A stretch of DNA of 64,000 nt from Cunninghamella blakesleeana (lineage: Eukaryota; Mucoromycota; Mucoromycetes; Mucorales; Cunninghamellaceae), in NCBI GenBank assembly GCA_017871115.1, contig JAFCIZ010000005.1, positions 992,001-1,056,000 on the forward strand, written 5' to 3'. Position 1 is the first letter of the stretch, and every line of letters starts with the position of its first letter. Under the pieces are notes generated by a model that saw only the letters and a list, made by a program, of their open reading frames with translations, made no database searches and was not told the DNA's origin. The position numbers and the translations under genes were made by a program. Shown piece by piece: positions 22,574-35,237 of this stretch.

Positions 22574-23301
22574 AAAAATTGCTTTTTTTTTAAAAAAAAA
22601 AAAAAAACAAAAAAAAATACCCTTATTAAAAAAAGAAAAAAAAATATCACTCTCTCACATACACACACACACATAATGATTTTTTCATTTAGTATATAAA
22701 ACTTTTTTATTTTATATTTATTTATGTTCTATATGCAACATATGTTTATGTTTTTATTTTTTTCCCTCACTTTTAAAAAAAAATGATTTAATTTTTTTTG
22801 TATGAATAAACAATATGTACACTCTGTATAACAAATAATTTTAACGTTTTGCCATTTTTTTTAAAAAAAACAAAAACAAAAAACAAGGTTTTATATAAAA
22901 ATAATATGTTTCTAGTTCTTTTTTTCACAAAAATAAATAAATATAAATAAATTTAACTTGAGATAAAATAGAATGGTGCCACAGATGTAGTAAATATTTT
23001 TAAAAGTATGTTCATAGTATGTATTATTGGAGGATAAAAATAATATGTATATAAAAAAATTACTATTCTAAAACATGAGCTAATAAAGAATTAAGCATGT
23101 AGATAATTAATTAATAGCTTCTATCAATAAAATTCTAGATTCAGTTAGCCAATGAAAAAAAAAAAAAAAAAAAAGCATAGTTATCGTAATATGAAAATGG
23201 TTTCAACTTTATTTGCTATGTTTAAATAAATAAATAAATAAATTAATAAACAAATAATAATAATACATTATTTTTAATTTTTATTAAAAATAATATGATG
23301 A
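22574..23301. other. Convergent intergenic region
   Basis: 3' flanks of the C2-CBM gene and the inositol polyphosphate kinase gene. It contains T9A15 (22583-22606) and T8A8 (22855-22870) palindromes and a (CA)n run near 22661-22672. No gene seen. Confidence 0.6.
22583..22606. repeat. T9A15 palindrome
   Basis: Begins 10 bp after the stop codon of the C2-CBM gene; could form part of its 3' end signal. Confidence 0.75.
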
Positions 23302-24803
23302 TTATGATGATGATGGGGGGTTTTCTATGACTTGATATAAAAAATCAATTGTATTTTCCAAAGCTTTTATCAAATTTGAATCTTGCTCCTTTCTTTGACA
23401 TGACCATTGTGATTTTCCAAAATCAATTAATCTTATATCACATAATTTTGGTTCTATATCATTTTCATTTTCATTATCATCGTCATTTTCTTCATTCTGT
23501 TGCTCTAATTTTAATTGCTTTAATTGTTTCATAGGATCTTGTTCTTTATCTTCATCCAACATTTTTTTCCAAACATGTTGAGCAGCCGCAGCATCCCCTT
23601 CATAAACCATTAATAGAGAGCTTCCAATCAATTGTAATTCTGGATGTTCTTTTACAAATTCAAGAATATCCATCAATGTATCTATATAGTGTTCTACAAT
23701 CCATGCTATTTTATTCGTTGCTATTGGTTTCTTAATCACTTTTTCTAATTCAGTAGTATCAATTATTGATGTTGAATAATAAGTTGAAAAATCTTCACTT
23801 TCCTCACTATCTTCACTTGCGTTATCATCACCTTCTTTTTCGTTTCCATGATCATTAATATCGTTATTATTGTTATTATATTGGCAAGGATAAAAAAAAT
23901 TAAATAATCCATCTATAAAATTGTCTTTTGTTCTTTCACGTCCATATTTTTTAGAGTACTGTGTATAAGTTCTATTTACTGAATCAAAAACCTATTTTAT
24001 TATTATTATTATTATTATTATTGATTTTTTTTTTTTCGCATGAAATAGAATACAAAAAAAGGAAATTGTCAATTTTTTTTTCTAAAGGAATTGTAGATCC
24101 TTTTTTTTTTTTTTTTAACTAACAAGCGCACATATTTATAAATATTATTTACCTTCATTCCAGATATTCTTATACCATAATGTTCAATAGTTGTACCCGA
24201 GGCATTCTTGATCATTTTTTCGCGTTTCTTTTCATCGGCTGTATCCTCATACAGTTGATATCCTAATTTTAAATCCAATATACAAGGTCGAGTAAATCCA
24301 TATAAAATATTTTCTAAACATAAATGCTGTGTTAACAATAAAAACAATAATAATAGGATAATAGAGTTAAGGATACACATATATCAATTAATATATATAT
24401 GATTCAACTAATAATAACTCAAATGAAATTATAATTATAGTTATAATACATATCTGCGTGTGTATATATTTATGTATATCTATCTATCTATCAAATAAAA
24501 AAGGATATCATCATCAAGATTTATTTTTTTGGAAGATTCAGCTGGCGTGTCCATTTGGAAGGTACCAATATCTTGTTTTTCATTTAATAACTTTATTTCA
24601 GATTCTGTTGATTCTCGTAAACTACCATAGCAATCAGGAATCCAATCTAAAAACTCTTCATAGTTTTGGCTTTGTTCATAAAATAATCTTTCCCGTTCCT
24701 TGCAAGGCTTTATTATCATTAGATCGTCAGAAGAATATTGTAATATATTATCATGACCTGCTACTTGGTTTTCAAATCTTACTAAATTTACTGGTTTCGT
24801 CAT
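23302..24803 (-). CDS. Inositol polyphosphate multikinase (Arg82/Ipk2-like)
   Basis: Three exons read right to left: 24509-24803, 24153-24328 and 23302-23991, giving 386 residues. The order of motifs is that of the IPK family. QVAGHD is near the N-terminus. The catalytic inositol-binding PxxxDxKxG is PCILDLKLG (113-121). SSLL (281-284) sits in GSSLLMVYEGD, and the metal-binding IDF motif is RLIDFGKS (Asp347). The family phosphorylates InsP3 and InsP4 to higher inositol phosphates; Arg82 in yeast also acts in transcription control. An acidic Asn/Glu insertion (about 190-235) and another at about 321-336 are lineage-type inserts. The first intron is not GT-AG: only an ATATCC...AC boundary keeps the frame (see the separate entry). 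The second intron is an ordinary GT-AG. Confidence 0.9.
24329..24508 (-). other. Apparent U12-type AT-AC intron
   Basis: On the minus strand the intron begins ATATCCTT (24508-24501), the exact minor-spliceosome donor consensus. It contains TCCTTAAC (24373-24366), matching the U12 branch-site consensus, and ends TTAACAC (AC at 24330-24329). No GT lies between the donor and the in-frame stop downstream. Ending at the nearby CAG instead would shift the frame, whereas the AC end gives phase 1 and reads E-HLCLENILYGF. The branch-to-acceptor distance, about 38 nt, is longer than usual for U12 introns. Confidence 0.75.
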
Positions 24804-25294
24804 TTTATTGTATAAATAAAATAAAAAGAGTTGAAAAATAGAGTTGAAAAAAAATTATTTTGTAAATTTTAAAAACGGAGTTTTAATTTTCCTTTTTCTT
24901 TCTCTTAATTTTTCTTCTCTTTATTTAAATTTATAACAATAACCTTTTTGTTTTTATGCATGCCATTATATTTCATATGAAATAATGACAAACTGATTTT
25001 TTTTTCTTATTAAAATAATAATAATAATAAATTATCACGTTTTGATTATTTCATAAAATAAGTTTTTTGTTATTGTGTAGCTTATTATTATTTATAAAAT
25101 GATCATGTGGTTATCGATTTTTTTTTTCCTTTTAAATAAATTTATTTTCGTCCCTCTTTTTATTTTTTCTTTCTCTTTCTTCCCTTTACTGTTTTTTATT
25201 TATTTTATTTTATTTTACTTTTTTTTATTACTATTATTTTATATAAACAGTAACAACAAGTAAAATCATATAAAAGTTTACAGTAAATAATAAA
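24804..25294. other. Divergent promoter region
   Basis: About 490 bp between the divergent kinase and the Gln/Asn-rich protein gene. Pyrimidine-rich on the plus strand at 25130-25235. No gene seen. Confidence 0.55.
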
Positions 25295-28200
25295 ATGGAG
25301 CTTGACGAAGCTTTAATGGAACAGCTGCTTGCTAAGCTGAATTGGAAAAGTGGGATTAGGCCTTTAGGTGATATTGCAACAGAATCTTGTTTTGTACAAA
25401 AACAAATGCCATTTATCAAACAACAGCTTGTCGAAACACAATCAAGCTCAATATTAGTCACTCAAAGTTCATGGACCAATCAATTAATTCATAGTGGAGT
25501 GATATCTGATATCAATGATCATACAACTATGCATTCATTATCTGAACTTCATTTACTTTTTCATACTCGCCAACAGCAACCTGCGCATCGTACCTTTCAT
25601 CGTCTTCAATTTGATGCCCATGCTTATTTTTTAGTCAATCAAATTTTACGTCCTACTATCAAATTTCAAAGAGTGTTAGAATCAGCTTTGAACCATTTAC
25701 CTAATGACCCTGATCGTGCCTGGCAGGAATTATGTAAAGTTTGGCATGATTTTGGTTTTTTATGGCCTCAAAAAATTATATTAGGTAATAATAAAATAGG
25801 AAAAAAAAATTAGATGAGTATATAAAAATAAAATAAAATAAAATAAATATATAAACGATTATATTATACTAACATGAAAAAATGTTACGTTATTATCATT
25901 ATTATCATCATTTTTATTACTATATTTATAGGTTGTAAGCATCATATTAAACATGTGTATCAAGTTCAGAATGATAAAGAAAGGTTGCCTCAATTACAAT
26001 CAGCTAATGAAATCACTTCTAATGCAATGAATATTAAATTGCAAAAATATGGTAGATCGAAAGGTAAAGGTGAAAATAGTAATAATAATAATAAAAATAA
26101 GCAATTTTTTTTTTTTAAAATAAAATAAAGAAAATGATTATTATTACAAAATAATTAAATTTTATTTAAAATATTTTTCTTAGAATAGGGTTATCATCTT
26201 TCACAAATCAGCATAATAGCACATCTATCATGAATGAAGATCATGAAAAACTGCGCCAATCAGTTTTATCCTGGGAAATTATTAAAAGAACAGATGTTAG
26301 ACCAATTTATGAATTTTTACCAACTGATATGCGGGATGTCATTTATCAGTTAATCAAACAATTTGTACATCGGATACCATTCAATACACCGTTCTTACTA
26401 CGGAATATAAGTACAGGTGGATATCTTTGTTGGCGACGTAATATAAGACAACAAGTACAACAATTACAACAACAACAACAAGTACATGAACACACAACAT
26501 CAAAACAAGAAAATCACCAGCATAAACCATATTTATTTGCCACACTTCCAATAACAGATGTAAATATTCAATCATTCACTTGGAAATTTACAAATACCGT
26601 ACCCAATAATGCATCGCATCTTCATCAAAAAAATGCTAAACAAATAGAAAAATATGTTCGATGTGGTAGCCAACTTTATCTGTCCTCTTTTGATATTCAG
26701 CAAAATAAATCTCATCAATCCATCTTACCGTCCTCGCCACCATCATCATTATCTCACCAAATCTTAACTTCTAATCTATCTGATGGTATCAAATCACTTC
26801 ATTGGAATCCAATCCTGGAAAAAACAACACGTGTTAGATCTTTAGAATTTACAAATTTGTCAACCCCTACAGATGTACCGTTGCAACAACAACAGCAACA
26901 TTGTTGGACCATTGAATCACCCGACCTTGGCCTTGATCATGATGATGACATTTCAACAGATGGGCATCTTAATGTAGATATAGCTATTGGAAGATTAAAA
27001 CCTATTTTACATAAAGAAATCATTTCTCTAAGACAAATTCTTTATTTATGCTCCGTCAATAATCAAGTATCCCGATCGTCTTCATTAACTCAAGGAATCC
27101 ATCAATCTAATATACCAACCCATCCAAATCATCGACATCGCCATCGTCATAAAAATATGGATGAATGTGAATCTCCTCCTTTCTTAGGTATTCCTTCTCC
27201 TGTTCCTCCTGCCGCTGCAGCTGTCATGGCAATGGTTCAGCATGATTTATTTGAAGAATCCTCGCCAGATTCAAATTTGAATAATAACAATAATAGTATT
27301 ACTAATAATTTTAATACGTCTATGAATCAACAGCAGCGATTTGATGAATCAAATATAATATCTTCTAATTCTACTTTACCATTAACCTCAACTACAGCAA
27401 ATACAAGTCAAATCTCTTTACCATTTTATAATTTGCAAACCTATACCGTCTTATCTAATCCATCCAAAGTATTTTCTCCAATGATTTCTCCCTCTCATTC
27501 TACTTCTCCATTATTACCAACACAACAAAAACAAAAACAACAACATCAACACTCACTAAATCCAGTTCTAGCAAAAGAGCGTGCTTTAATTAGCGAACTT
27601 GAAGAATCTTATTGGATGATTGAATTATATTCACAGTTCGAAAAAGATCAACATGAACAATTACAACAACAACAACTACAACAGCAGCAGCAGCATCAGC
27701 ATCATTCTATACTTCCTAAACAACAGCAGCAACAGAACAAAGGAAAGCAAAGGTTACAATTAAATAACCATCATGAATCCAATACAAAGCAGCCTCAGCT
27801 TAAAATGGTAATGAGTTTAGATACATTAAGAGAAGATGCTCAAAATAATAGACAAATGGATAACACTTTTAACAATAGAGAGGATAATGGAAGTTTACGT
27901 CGAGTTCAATCATTTTCATCTGTTTATGATCATCAATTCAATCAAAAACAACAAGAAGAACAACAAAATAACAATTCATCCACTTTTCAACGATTTGCTG
28001 GCATGTTAATCGAAAAAAATCAGACCAAAAAGCATAATTATAATCATAGTAATCATAACAATAATAATAATAATAACAACAATAATGATAATAGAATACA
28101 ACCGCAACAACAGGACCTTAATACATCAACATCAACAAATACATATATATATAAAGATCAGTTCATGTTAACTGGTGGGATTGCACAGGAGAGGGCACAC

Positions 28201-28317
28201 CATAAAGTCCAACCTTATTTAAGACTCTATGCAGCGAAACAAAATAATAAAACTTGGTCTCATTTTTTTAAGCAATCCAGTTTAACAAACGTAAAACGTT
28301 GGTTAAAGTCTGAATAA
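25295..28317 (+). CDS. Large Gln/Asn-rich protein, possible MACPF-like core
   Basis: Three exons (25295-25784, 25932-26063, 26189-28317) give 916 residues. The ordered N-terminal half has LQFDAHAYFLVNQILRP, ELCKVWHDFGFLWPQKIILG and SWEIIKRTDVRPIYEFLP. From memory these resemble segments of the MACPF-like repeat families of glomeromycete and mucoralean fungi, but I cannot confirm this. Residues about 350-520 contain blocks such as NTPFLLRNISTGGYLCWRR, GSQLYLSSFD and CWTIESPD that look like a beta-trefoil fold. The second half is disordered: CAA/CAG runs encode poly-Gln and AAT runs poly-Asn. The protein ends in a conserved-looking LRLYAAKQNNKTWSHFFK tail. No signal peptide. Exon 3 uses the second of two closely spaced AGs, because the first would create an immediate stop. 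Function unknown. Confidence 0.7.
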
Positions 28318-28326
28318 AATTATATG

Positions 28327-28357
<31 letters not shown>

Positions 28358-28944
28358 GTTTATTAATTTTATATTTTTATATTTTTTTTTGTATACACAT
28401 TATAGTAATAATAACAAATAATAATAAATAAAAAAAGCATTTCATCCATTTTTTATTAAGCTTTATCAAATACACATTATGGAGTTTTTTGATTTAAACA
28501 TAAGAAGGTCAATACATTTCCTATCAAAATAAAATAAAATTGTTGTTTATAAGCCAAACTAATAAATATTTTAAATAAAATAATGAAAATTATTAAAAGA
28601 TAGAGAAAGTTAAACATAAATTTAGTGATGTTTTTTCCAAAAAGTCAGCTAAATTTTTTTTTACCTATTTTTTCTCCAAGTGCACTTTGGCTTTTTTCTT
28701 ACTCTTCCCCTTTTAGCTTTTTTTTTTTTACCATACCAATTTATACGAATATATTAATATATAATACCCTATCTAATCTTTTACTACCTATTTAAATAAA
28801 TTAGATATTAAATATATAAGTTTATTTATTTATATATATTGAAAACTAAATCAATTAAAAGAGAAAAAAGAAAAACATTAGGAAAAACACCAAAAAGCCA
28901 ACATACCATATCATCAATAAAATAGCGATAAAAAAAGTAGCAAA
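28318..28944. other. Intergenic before EXO84
   Basis: AT-rich, with an (AT)n run at 28327-28352 just after the upstream stop codon. No gene seen. Confidence 0.55.
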
Positions 28945-31900
28945 ATGAAATCAACGAGTGTGTTAAGAAAAAAAACCGTAGGTATGGATGCCTTACGTAA
29001 AAAAGATAGAGATCGAACAAATGGAAAAGGGGCGATTCGTACCAATGATATTTCTTCACCTACTGCCACTTCTGTTCATGGTAAAAACGCATCATCATAT
29101 CCTCGAACTCAACGTGCAACAACTAATATGCCAATGGCTTCAGGTCCTATTACTATCGATTTGCATCGATTTGCTGATGAAAATATGAATGCTACTGAAG
29201 GTAAAAAAAATAGAATCTTTATAAATATATAAATATACATATATGAATAATAGTAATAATAAAATAGCAATATTATATATAAATATATAAATATATACAT
29301 ATATACATGATAAAACCTATTAACTTGTGTCTATTTCACTCCTTTTACTTTATATTTTTATTTTTTTAATAATATATATATATGTATATATATAAAGTTG
29401 TCAAAAAAATGTTAGGGGATGCTAATGAAGAAAATATTCGTGGTTTTCACAAGTCTTTAATAGAAGCAAAACAAACTGTTGGTGGGGATTTACAGCGAAA
29501 CGTATATAGAAATTATTCTGAGTTTGTATCTATATCCAAGGAAATCGCTAATTTGGATGGCGATGTTATGCATTTAAAAATGTATTTAAATGAAGTGCGA
29601 AGTATATGGGATGGATTTTTAGCAATGTCTATACAATCGGATGATATTAATACCAATGGTAATATATATATATATATATATATGAAATAAAAAAAGAAAG
29701 AAAAAATATAAATTTAATAATAAATATCTAACTACCTACTATTTTTATATATATACTATTGCATTAGAAGAGACAGTTATCAATGAAATTGTTTTACCAT
29801 CAAGAAAGCCTAGTGAATTAATGTCTAGCGATATGCAAAGTATTTATAGAGCTCAGTTAACAGCATTATGGGAAAATGTAGAAGGATCTCAGGTAATAAC
29901 GACAGTAATAAAAATAAATAAATAAAGGAAGACTGTAATATTAATTATATATATATATATATATATAAATTAATAGAGACTGGTAAAATATACTGTTGGT
30001 CGTCATATTATTAGAGAATTTGTCAATTTTCTTGAATTAGATCCTAACACTCAACAGCCTAGACAACATATCCATATATTTTTACTAAATGATTGTATCT
30101 TGATTGCCGCTCGTAAAAAAAGATCTATGTCAACAAAGCATAGATTAGTAGCCATGTATCTTTGGAAATTACAAAACATTCGCATTAGCGATATTAAAAA
30201 TTCAGAAGGTAGTAACTAAAAATAAAATAAATATAAATATTAAAATAATAATAAAAAAGGTTAGATGTGTTAAATGAATGAAAAATATGGTATATGTATT
30301 TATTTAAAATTCGATTGTTTGATCTTTTATTTAATATTTAAAAATATAGGATTAGTGATTGGGATTAAAATTATTTCTGGAAATAGTGCATTCTTTTATC
30401 GATCAGATCGTCTTGAAGATAATACAGCATTTTTACATGCATATATTCGATTGTCTGAAGAACGTGATGAAGGTTTATTAGATAACTCTCAAGTCAGTAA
30501 CTTTCAGGTAAAATAAAATAAAAAAAAAACAAACAACTTAAAATAAAATAATAAAATGATGAAGGGATATATTAATACGAATGTTTACTTAGGAGCCTGC
30601 AAGGAATCCTAATGAAGGAAGATCTAATAATAATAATAAAGGTATTAATCTAAGTGAAGAAGATCAACAATGGCTGGAAGAACTTCCCGATGAACTCGAA
30701 GTAAAGATTGCATTACGTCAATTTGAAGAAGCTGTTACCTACATTGGAAAAGGTATATATATATTACGTATAATAATAATAATAATAAGTTCATGGAAAA
30801 GAATGCAAACGTGTAGATAATTAAGAAAAATATCTACTTGAATTATATATTAACTATAGCACGAAAGATTGTATCATCCTATACTACAAGCCCTTCTCCA
30901 ATAATTAAAGAAGCTATGGATCAAATATCAAAATATACAGATTCACTTGGTGCTACTATTAGTATTGACCTTGGAAATCCATTATTAACAAAAATACAAT
31001 TTCAAAGATACGTTGATTGGTTATTAAGACTAGATAAAGGTGAAAAGGTAATGATTTTTTTTAATGTATAAATATATATTCCGATAAGGGGTAATACATA
31101 GATGAAAAGAATGCTATTGCTAATACTAATAATATATTTTTTGTCATAGGCAAGAGAAGTCTTTTTAGCAACTCGTTCACTTATTATTAAAAAACGAATA
31201 AGGTAAAGTGTATAGCAATGAATAAAATGGTTATAATAATAATATTAAAAGCGCAATATGAAATATTTTTAATATAAACTTCTATTTCTTTTCTTTTTTT
31301 GGATAGGCAATTGGTTTTTGAAGGGGATACAACAACTTATATCAATGAATTGGCTTTAGTAGTATTTACTTTAATTCGAAATACCTGTGAATGGTATAGA
31401 GATTCATTTAAACAGAATGCAATGTCCTCAGGTAATATATATATATGTATATATTCTTTCTATATCTTTTTAAATAATAGCAATTAAATAAGGGAATACT
31501 ATTTAACCTTGCATACATAAATTAATTTTAGGCTTTGTCACATGGGTGCGAGAACAAACTGAGATTTATGCGGAAATTTATAAACGACAAGTCTTTTACC
31601 AAAATCAACTCAGCTGTCAAGTAATCGCCGATTGTTTTAAATCTACTCTTGATCAATGTTCAATGGTAAAGAAATAAATTAAAAAAAATAAATATAAAAA
31701 ATAAAAAAAACAAAAAAAGGAGTCATATTCATTGTTGCAATTTACTCTTACAAACATATATGTATATATTTATTTGTATAGCTTCGCAAAGTGGGGCTTG
31801 ATCTTAAATTTTTACTAGAAGACCTCTTTTTAGAAAATATCAAGGAAACTGTCCTTACCAATGAAAAAAAGATTGGTGTTAAGGTGGACAAACTTGCTCA

Positions 31901-32785
31901 AAATGATAACTTTTCTACAGTGTCAAGTCAAAACTTAGGTACAGATGTCAAAGTAACATCTAGTGTCGTTAGCTTTTATAATTTACTGGTGAAATTTGTT
32001 AATGAAATATGTTTATTAGCCAAGCTTCCCGTAAGTTTGATGATTTATAATAATAATAATAATAATAATAATAGTAATAAAATTAAAAGAAAAAAGAAAA
32101 ATTGGAAAAAAATAAAAAGTCAATTGCTTACTATTTATATATATATATAAATATATATATATAAATATATGTTTATTTTTATAGTTATATAATACAGTAA
32201 TTGAAAGTGTTTCCAGATTAACCGAACATTATCTTCGATCAATGCTAAATGAAAGTCAAAAGAGAGATCTCACCAAAGACCAAGTAAGTAATAATATGTA
32301 TACTTTTTATTATTAATATTAAAATCTGATTCGTTTTTACGATGCTTACATTTTTTTATTTTATTTTTTTCATTTTCATTTTTTATAGAGAGCTGCTGCA
32401 TTAATGAATGTATCTTTTGTATTGGATAACGTTATACCAAGAGTTTCATCCCAATTAAATGTAATTTATTTAAAAAAGAAAAATATGCGGAGATGAAATA
32501 ACTAAATTGTATTATTGGATTTTTTTTATGTATGATATATGTTAGTATCACTTTGATCGATCTATTCCAGAATTAGATTCTTTAAGGGCAAGATTGAGAG
32601 GTAATAATAGTAAAAATACGATAAATAAAATAAAAACAAGCAAAATGGGAAATAAAGATCATTACGAAATAGCAGTATATGGTTTAATCATTATTTTTGA
32701 AATGTTTTATTTGAATAATAGAATTAACATACCGAAAGTAATTAACTACGATTGCCACACCGGGGGTTTAAGCCGCTTAATCTAA
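28945..32785 (+). CDS. EXO84: Exocyst complex subunit Exo84
   Basis: At least 14 exons, starting 28945-29200, 29398-29658, 29768-29892, 29977-30208, 30350-30507 and 30593-30752, and continuing to an exon at 32546. All junctions checked close in frame. The N-terminal Vps51/Exo84 coil reads NYSEFVSISKEIANLDGDVM. A PH domain (about 215-325) includes IHIFLLNDCILIAARKK and LWKLQNIRISDI. The helical cullin-repeat-like C-terminal region follows, with ARKIVSSYTTSPSPIIKEA and REQTEIYAEIYKRQVF. Exo84 is part of the octameric exocyst that tethers secretory vesicles at growing tips. The 3' end is uncertain after LDSLRARLR (32600). Reading on gives a 61-residue unlike tail to 32785, while a very short 40-nt intron would end the gene at 32672. 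Confidence 0.88.
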
Positions 32786-33286
32786 TTTGTCAAACAAAAA
32801 CAGTTAATTCACATGCGTAAATTCTTATTTCAATCTTTTGACATACTCTATTTATTAATTTTTCTTTCTTTCTTTTTCATTCTCTCTCTTTTTTTTTTTT
32901 TTATTCTTATTATTTTTGGATCATCCCCTTTTATCTATTTTATATTTTATTTCAACCATTTTTTTTTTTTTTTTTTGACCTATCTCCTTTTAATACCAAC
33001 AATAAACAATCATTTCATAACCCCCTTAAGATTCCATCAATATTGATATTAATATTTATTTATCTATCATTTTTAACATACAAAATCAATTATACGTTTT
33101 ACAAACCTTTTACCTAATTTCCCCTTTTAATTCAATTTGAATCTTTTTTATATTATTATTTAAATTCATTTTTATTTTTATTCACTCTTTTTATATCTCT
33201 CTTTTCATTTATCATTTTTTATTTTTATTATTTCTTTTTAATACAATATATTGTTATAAAGAAGAATATATATACATATCTATAAA
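32786..33286. other. Pyrimidine-rich promoter region
   Basis: About 500 bp, very T/C-rich on the plus strand, ahead of the alpha/beta-hydrolase gene. No gene; the Phe/Leu-rich open frame at 32813-33046 is compositional noise. GCCACACCGGGGGTTTAAGC at 32754-32773, just before this region, is the only GC-rich patch nearby and belongs to the doubtful end of the preceding gene. Confidence 0.5.
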
Positions 33287-34774
33287 ATGATCATAATACC
33301 GCAACTTAAACTTTATGGGACGATAACATGTATTTGTTTATTATTTATCACTTTTGTCTACAGCTATGAAACAGTCGAAGATTATATATTAAAGAATCAT
33401 AGCTTTCAAGAATCAAGTACAGATAAAATGAATGATTCTTTGTCATCATTATCTTATCACTATTTATGGAAAATTGTGGGTTATTTAGTTGGATTTTGGT
33501 TCCTTATAGTGGAAGTAGGTTTTTATATTTATTATAAAATTGAATTATCAAGATTACAGCATTTTAAAAAGGCGATTAAACCTCTTGATTTTGATCAAAG
33601 GACTAAATTATATTGGGAATGTGTCAATACTGTAACAGATGCTCGGCATTGGACTGTAGGCTGGTTTTATTATTCTGATACAATGTCTCACCCTAGATTT
33701 TCTGAAATTTATCGTGATAATATGGCCCAATGGTAAAATAAAATTAAATAAAATAATAAAATGGGAATATTAATGCGAGTTTAAAAAAAGAAAATTCGAG
33801 TCGGTATTTTAAAATTTAATTTTTAAATTTTCTTTAAAAAATAACAATTAGGTTTTCTTGGGCTTTTTGGGATGATGATATATCAACAGTTAGAAAAGAT
33901 CCAAAAAAGGCAAATGAAATAGATTGGATGATTAATACCTATGAAACAACGTTTGATTTAAAATTAAAAGAAGGATATAATGACAAAGTTCAATGTGTGC
34001 GATTAACCTTAGATCCCGTCCAAGCATTTCACCGCCCACTTTTTATCTATCTTAGCATTTATCTTTGTAATATGGTGTTTAACAATATTTGTTTAAAATG
34101 GTTATGGCAATTTAATTGCTATGAAAGTGATACAACACAGCTTATTTGGGGTGGACTTTTACATTTAATTCATCATAATATGTTATGGCTAATTGATCAA
34201 TATCAACAATTTCAAGGAAAAGGACGACATGGTACAATTAAGAAACAAAAACAATCTACTTATACTGTACCTGATCAGAAAATTGTTTATTGGTATCGTG
34301 ATCCTTTAGCTATTCAAAAACAACAAGCAGCATCTTCTTATAATAATAAAAAAAAGACAACCTCGACTATAAAGGATATTAATAATAATAATATGGTAGA
34401 TAATAAAACACCTATTGTATTTATACATGGTATTGGAGCTGGATTAATGTGCTATATCCAATTCATTTATCATTTAGTCAAATTTGATCGTCCTATGTTT
34501 TGTGTAGAATTACCTTTTGTTGCAATGCGTATGGTAGATCAAGTTCCTCTTACAGAAGATATTGTCAAGGATATTGAACAAATGTTACATCGTCATGGTT
34601 ATAAACATGCTGTTTTTGTTTCTCATTCTCTTGGTACAGCTGTTACTTCTTGGTTAATGAAATATACTCCTTCTATTGTGGCTGGTTCTGTATTTATTGA
34701 CCCTATTTGTTTTTTACTTCATTATCCAACTTTATGTTTTAATTTTATCCATCGCATTCCAACACAAATATCTG

Positions 34775-34808
<34 letters not shown>

Positions 34809-34844
34809 CAGAAAAGAAAAGAAAAAAGAAAACAATAATCTAAA

Positions 34845-34888
<44 letters not shown>

Positions 34889-35237
34889 GTACTTTACAAA
34901 ATTTGTAGCATCAAGAGAACTTTATATCAGTCATTATATATCTCGTCATTTTAGATGGTATGAAATTATTTACTTTCCCGATTTAATCAACAAAAATGGT
35001 ACCTTAAATCCTACGTCACCTATAAGAAACTCAACAGTTTTTCTCTCAGAAAAAGATGGTATTGTCGCAAGTCCAACAATTGCTAATCATTTAGTAGAAA
35101 GTGGGGTAGATTGTAGAGTCATGCCAAAATTGGAACACGCTGGATTTTTAATTGATTGGTCGTGGCAATCTCGTATTTTAGAACAAGTGAATTGGATTGC
35201 TCGAAATGTAGATGATGAATGTTTAGTACTGTCATAA
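33287..35237 (+). CDS. Membrane-anchored alpha/beta hydrolase
   Basis: Three exons (33287-33732, 33852-34776, 34890-35237) give 572 residues. Residues about 8-25 are a signal-anchor and about 60-85 a transmembrane segment (VGYLVGFWFLIVEVGFYIYY). A further hydrophobic stretch lies near 215-235. The hydrolase fold starts with FIHGIGAG (oxyanion turn, H341-G342). The nucleophile elbow is VSHSLGTAV with Ser408; the usual first Gly of GxSxG is Ser. Asp513 in FLSEKDGIVAS and His540 in MPKLEHAGFLIDW complete a plausible triad. It resembles fungal AB-hydrolase-1 membrane proteins of unknown substrate; lipase or esterase activity is inference. Intron 2 contains an (AT)n array followed by a long (ATT)n array that runs into the acceptor. 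Confidence 0.87.

Noticed and set aside
24480..24509. Ending exon 1 of the inositol polyphosphate kinase at the in-frame TAG
   Set aside because: The protein would lack the whole catalytic domain, which follows in frame once the AT-AC intron is removed.
32740..32790. GC-rich patch considered as a tRNA or small RNA
   Set aside because: No cloverleaf arms or B-box consensus could be formed; it is more likely the end of EXO84 or its 3' flank.
32813..33046. 77-residue Phe/Leu/Ile-rich open frame before the hydrolase gene
   Set aside because: It lies in the pyrimidine-rich promoter and reflects base composition only.
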